10,479 nt of DNA from Glomus cerebriforme (Eukaryota > Glomeromycota > Glomeromycetes > Glomerales > Glomeraceae). Made by a program: the position numbers and the translations under genes. The notes under the pieces are model-generated. The model saw only the letters and a list, made by a program, of their open reading frames with translations, searched no databases and had not been told where the DNA came from. The DNA lies in the NCBI GenBank assembly GCA_003550305.1, contig QKYT01000730.1, positions 38,944-49,422 of the forward strand, in the 5' to 3' direction. Each line of letters opens with the position of its first letter. Within the stretch, counting starts at the first letter, position 1. Positions 8,027-10,479 of this stretch are shown here, one piece after another.

Positions 8027-8112
8027 TTTAGTTTCTTTTTAAATTCCTTTAAACTTCCTCTTCTCTTCCTTATACTGTATATGNGGTCTTCTTCATATCA
8101 GGCAAGGAAAGA

Positions 8113-8146
8113 CCGGTCAGATAGTCGAGTATTTCCTATCTGCTGG
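8113..8146 (+). repeat. Hairpin in second 121-bp unit
   Basis: Left arm CCGGTCAGATAG and right arm CTATCTGCTGG form the same stem with the same 11-base loop. One right-arm base is absent (a bulge) and the lower stem has changed to C-C-G-G against C-T-G-G, which still pairs with one wobble. Confidence 0.6.
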
Positions 8147-8219
8147 TTTGGTTTAGATTAGAATTCCCTTTCTTTTTCATTTCCTTACATTTATTCTTAT
8201 ACACTTATACATATTAAAG

Positions 8220-8870
8220 TCTAATGGGAGATATCAACAAACAGCAAAATGATAAAAGAAAAAAAGAAGATACACTATTTCAAGATAAATAAGAAATACG
8301 CAACAACTTTAAGAAAGAAGTATTCAGGATAATTAACCCATTTCAGTATGTTGAAACTGAAAAATCAAAACCTTAAAAACAGGGTAAAAAAAATAATACA
8401 ACAAAGAAATAAAAGTAGATGAGCTCCAGATAACAGAGAGATGCAGAAAGAGAAAGAAAAAATGAAAGAAAATGAAAGAAAAAAGACAGATAACAAGTTA
8501 AAAGAAATGTTAAGCAAGGGAAAATATTTGCTATCCGGCGATTGATTAAAAGGACAGCAGGAAATATAATAAATTGTTGGACTTTAAAAGAATAATAAAA
8601 GAAATGGGTAACAGATAAAGAAGAAATTAACAGATATTTCCAAAAAGAAGACAAAGTCAAAGAAGGACAAGATTGAAAGAACAATTTGAAGAAAAATAAC
8701 ATATAAATAAATAAATAAAGGCATACTGGCTTAGAAAAAATGCCAGTCACTTGTTGTGGAAAAACGTTGGGAATAAAAGATGTAATAAGGTAGCAGAAAT
8801 AGAAAAGGAATAATGATATAAAATTAAAATATAAGAATAAAATCAGCAAAAATAAGCAATAATAATAGAA
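8220..8870 (+). other. A/G-rich block, possible remains of lysine-rich coding sequence
   Basis: The plus strand is strongly enriched in A and G and poor in T, unlike the balanced A/T sequence around it. Plus frames read K- and E-rich strings, such as M-Q-K-E-K-E-K-M-K-E-N-E-R-K-K followed by L-K-E-M-L-S-K-G-K-Y-L-L-S-G-D in one frame, and K-E-E-I-N-R-Y-F-Q-K-E-D-K-V-K-E in another. Stops occur at about the frequency expected by chance, so no gene can be claimed. The block directly follows the hairpin repeats and may be a decayed mobile-element ORF. The 158-codon minus frame at 8373-8849 is the F/L-rich reverse of this purine run and is rejected. Confidence 0.35.
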
Positions 8871-8879
8871 ATAGAGTAG

Positions 8880-9230
8880 TAATATTAGATTTTTTTATTT
8901 TTTTTTATTATATGTATTAAAGAATATTTTTTCTTAATAAATAAAAAATTTTTTAAATTTTATGAATTGTTTCTTCCAGATAATCTAATGGATAATTCGA
9001 ACTACTCTATATTCATGTTCTAATTACCAAAAAAATTGCTATCAACTGTAGAATAATTTATTTATTTAGACAAAAAAAAAAACTAAAATAAAACTGGACG
9101 ATTTATTTTACTTTTATTTTCTTTATTTGAATAGGTTATGCAATCATGAGCATTAATTAATCATCAGACTTTACAAACTCAACTGATAATTCTTTAAAAT
9201 GAAAAATTGTATTTTCTAATAATCTTATGA
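8880..9230. other. AT-rich spacer between the two A/G-rich blocks
   Basis: Runs of T and A (TTTTTTTATTTTTTTTTTATT near 8891, poly-A near 9073) and no coding signal. Confidence 0.4.
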
Positions 9231-9247
9231 AATTATTACTTTATTAA

Positions 9248-9790
9248 ATGATTTCATATATGCAAAAAATGATGATAATATTTATACAAAAGATATCAAG
9301 AACTTTAAAGGCTTTATATAATTTTATTGATGTATCAGCAATAATAAAATTATTTGAAACACACCTCAAGCAGTCCTCAAGCAATATAACACTAGCCAGT
9401 TTCCAAAAACAAAGTAAAAAAATCCAAAAATGAAATTAATAAATCTGAAAAAACAAAATCAAATTAATAATAAATAAATCTGAAAATAATAATGAAGTTA
9501 AAAACCAAGTTGCAAGATAAAGATCACAAAATTCAAGAATCAAATTTGAAAGTAAAGGACGAAAAAGGCCAAAGGGATGAAATAAAAAAGGAAAAAATGC
9601 ATTAGAAAAATGAAAGGAAATGAAGGAACAAATAAAAAAAAAATCTTACCTTCTAAACTCCCATAAGAAAAAGCAATCTACAAAGGAGAAATTCTGCCAA
9701 ATATTTTTCTAAAAAGAAAAAGACAGCCTCTGGAAATCTACAAACAGAGACTTGTTTAGACTGCAAAGAAATGTAAATGGTTTAAATTAA
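9248..9790 (+). other. Possible decayed ORF, lysine-rich
   Basis: One frame is open from an ATG at 9248 to a TGA at 9431-9433 (61 codons, including F-E-T-H-L-K-Q-S-S-S-N-I-T-L-A-S-F). The same frame continues with scattered stops to 9788-9790. It includes K-E-M-K-E-Q-I-K-K-K-S-Y-L-L-N-S-H and K-D-S-L-W-K-S-T-N-R-D-L-F-R-L-Q-R-N. From about 9380 the strand has the same A/G bias as 8220-8870, and both blocks contain a charged helix-like string followed by Y-L-L. I do not recognise a family. It may be a relic of the same element as the earlier block or chance translation of A-rich sequence. Confidence 0.3.
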
Positions 9791-9870
9791 CTTTAATGAA
9801 AAAAATGAAATAAACTTACAATCGAATTTCAATTTTATATTTTTATTGGTTAATATATAGGAATTGCATG

Positions 9871-9927
9871 ATTATGGCATAACGGAATTATGGCATTACG
9901 GCATTATGGCATATATTATTACGGCGT
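9871..9927. repeat. 16-bp minisatellite, three to four units
   Basis: ATTATGGCAT starts at 9871, 9887 and 9903, each followed by an ACGG-type tail (AACGGA, TACGGC), giving a 16-base period. A fourth, degraded unit ends in ATTATTACGGCG. It lies between the possible decayed ORF and the retrotransposon remnant. Confidence 0.75.
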
Positions 9928-10036
9928 ATTTTTTTTGAATTTGAAAATTTTACAGTGAATCAAGGGTTGGTATATCTCAAAGCAAAATAATGTTTTAAAC
10001 ATTATGTTTTTTTCTAAATTTCAGTATATAAATTAT

Positions 10037-10479
10037 TTATGCTATGATATGATATGATATTATTATTTTTAATGTTGTTAGCTTTGAAGGTTCTTATGTA
10101 TTCTATTTTTTGTGTCCATTGTCTAATATTGCAATCTATGGAGCTGATTTCATGATGACTTTTAGATTGTTAATGATTCATTTGGAATTGACTATTGCAT
10201 CCAGCATATTAGCACCTTCTTTTGCTAGTTCATCTGCTATGTCATTATATAAAATAAGTCATTTAAATGATCCTTTATTTTTATAAACAAGTTAAATTAT
10301 TTTCATTGATGATTTGATTAGTTTTCAAATAAGAAAATTGTTGATTTTGAGTTGTTTTCTAATATATGATGTGAGTAGGTTCGTCATCTGTTTGTAAGAG
10401 TTTATTGAGTCCGTGTAAATTGTAAGGCGACATAAAGTTAAAAAATTGGTTCTCATATCAAAATCATCTTTAATTGACC
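10037..10479 (-). pseudogene. RNase H domain of a non-LTR retrotransposon, decayed
   Basis: On the minus strand one frame enters from the window edge and reads L-T-I-Y-T-D-S-I-N-S-Y (10420-10406 holds I-Y-T-D-S). It continues S-Y-I-R-K-Q-L-K-I-N to a TGA at 10327-10325. The same frame, interrupted by further stops, then gives Y-N-D-I-A-D-E-L-A-K-E-G-A-N (Tyr codon 10249-10247), ending at a TGA at 10180-10178. The TDS and ND-x-AD-x-LAK blocks are the two best-known signatures of RNase HI, holding two of its metal-binding aspartates. A frameshift leads to C-N-I-R-Q-W-T-Q-K-I-E-Y-I-R-T and a stop at 10039-10037, resembling the tail seen after RNase H in fungal LINE-type elements. RNase H degrades the RNA strand after reverse transcription. 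The reverse transcriptase would lie to the right, beyond the window. Confidence 0.72.
10044..10060. repeat. ATGAT microsatellite
   Basis: Three ATGAT units plus two bases. It falls in the extreme 3' part of the RNase H remnant and would translate on the minus strand as I-I-S-Y-H-I-I, suggesting slippage after decay. Confidence 0.6.

Larger units (their letters stand above)
7915..8155 (+). repeat. Two tandem ~121-bp units, each with a hairpin
   Basis: The segment around CAGATAGTCGAGTATTTC recurs exactly 121 bases later (7997 and 8118). The similarity spreads over the whole unit: TTTCCTTATAATGTATATAG versus CTTCCTTATACTGTATATGN, CAAGGAAGGTCCAGTCAGAT versus CAAGGAAAGACCGGTCAGAT, and GGCTGGTTTAGTTT versus GCTGGTTTGGTTTA. 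Spaced differences show an old duplication, yet the hairpin core has been kept. Reading frames crossing it (for example plus 7898-8161) simply repeat the same pattern and are not taken as a gene. Confidence 0.8.

Noticed and set aside
7898..8161. 87-codon plus-strand frame across the hairpin repeats
   Set aside because: The peptide repeats only because the DNA repeats, the frame contains an N, and it has no family resemblance. The DNA-level repeat and hairpin explain it better.
8373..8849. 158-codon minus-strand frame rich in F, L, S and Y, looking like a membrane protein
   Set aside because: It is the reverse complement of an A/G-rich block, which automatically gives T/C-rich codons for F, L and S and few stops. 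There is no signal-peptide pattern, recognised motif or promoter.
8935..9010. Possible tRNA-like segment (GATAATCTAATGGATAATTCGAAC)
   Set aside because: It has a faint resemblance to A- and B-box sequences, but no acceptor stem or cloverleaf can be built around it.

Overview
This window looks like nuclear DNA of an AT-rich, repeat-loaded fungus, most probably an arbuscular mycorrhizal fungus of the Glomeromycotina (Rhizophagus-like). The reasons are the very low GC content, short GT-AG introns with a TACTAAT-type branch site, and above all the gene families: a Sel1-repeat protein, protein kinases with an N-terminal double CxxC motif followed by a 'W-x-S-G-N' linker, and leucine-rich F-box-type proteins. 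These families are hugely expanded in that lineage. The assignment is from recognition of protein families, not from a database search. Four single N bases (4750, 4989, 5001, 8084) show that the assembly is not fully resolved.

Layout. Positions 1-268 (minus) hold the start of a Sel1-repeat gene that runs out of the window; it is the only gene seen here without a lesion. Positions 813-1188 (minus) hold a broken kinase N-terminal region lacking its glycine-rich loop. Positions 1733-2122 (plus) hold a short decayed leucine-rich F-box-type fragment. From 2123 to 4093 no gene can be supported; a CRE-like palindrome and a TATA-like stretch lie at 2887-2940 without an obvious gene behind them. Positions 4094-5653 (plus) hold a nearly full-length kinase gene with recognisable introns but several stops and frameshifts. 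Positions 6246-6983 (plus) hold a second, longer F-box/LRR-type pseudogene. Positions 7915-8155 contain two tandem copies of a ~121-bp unit, each with the same hairpin. Positions 8220-8870 and 9380-9790 are strongly A/G-rich on the plus strand and may be remains of lysine-rich coding sequence. The right end (10037-10479, minus) carries a decayed RNase H domain of a non-LTR retrotransposon.

Overall this is a graveyard of expanded signalling and ubiquitin-adaptor-like families rather than a working operon-like system. Kinase, Sel1 and F-box/LRR families expand and decay together in such genomes, and the window shows one apparently open copy (Sel1) among at least four broken ones. I found no RNA gene, CRISPR array or convincing new system. 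The most interesting structures are the well-preserved but multiply disabled kinase, the hairpin-bearing tandem repeat, and the orphan CRE/TATA module.
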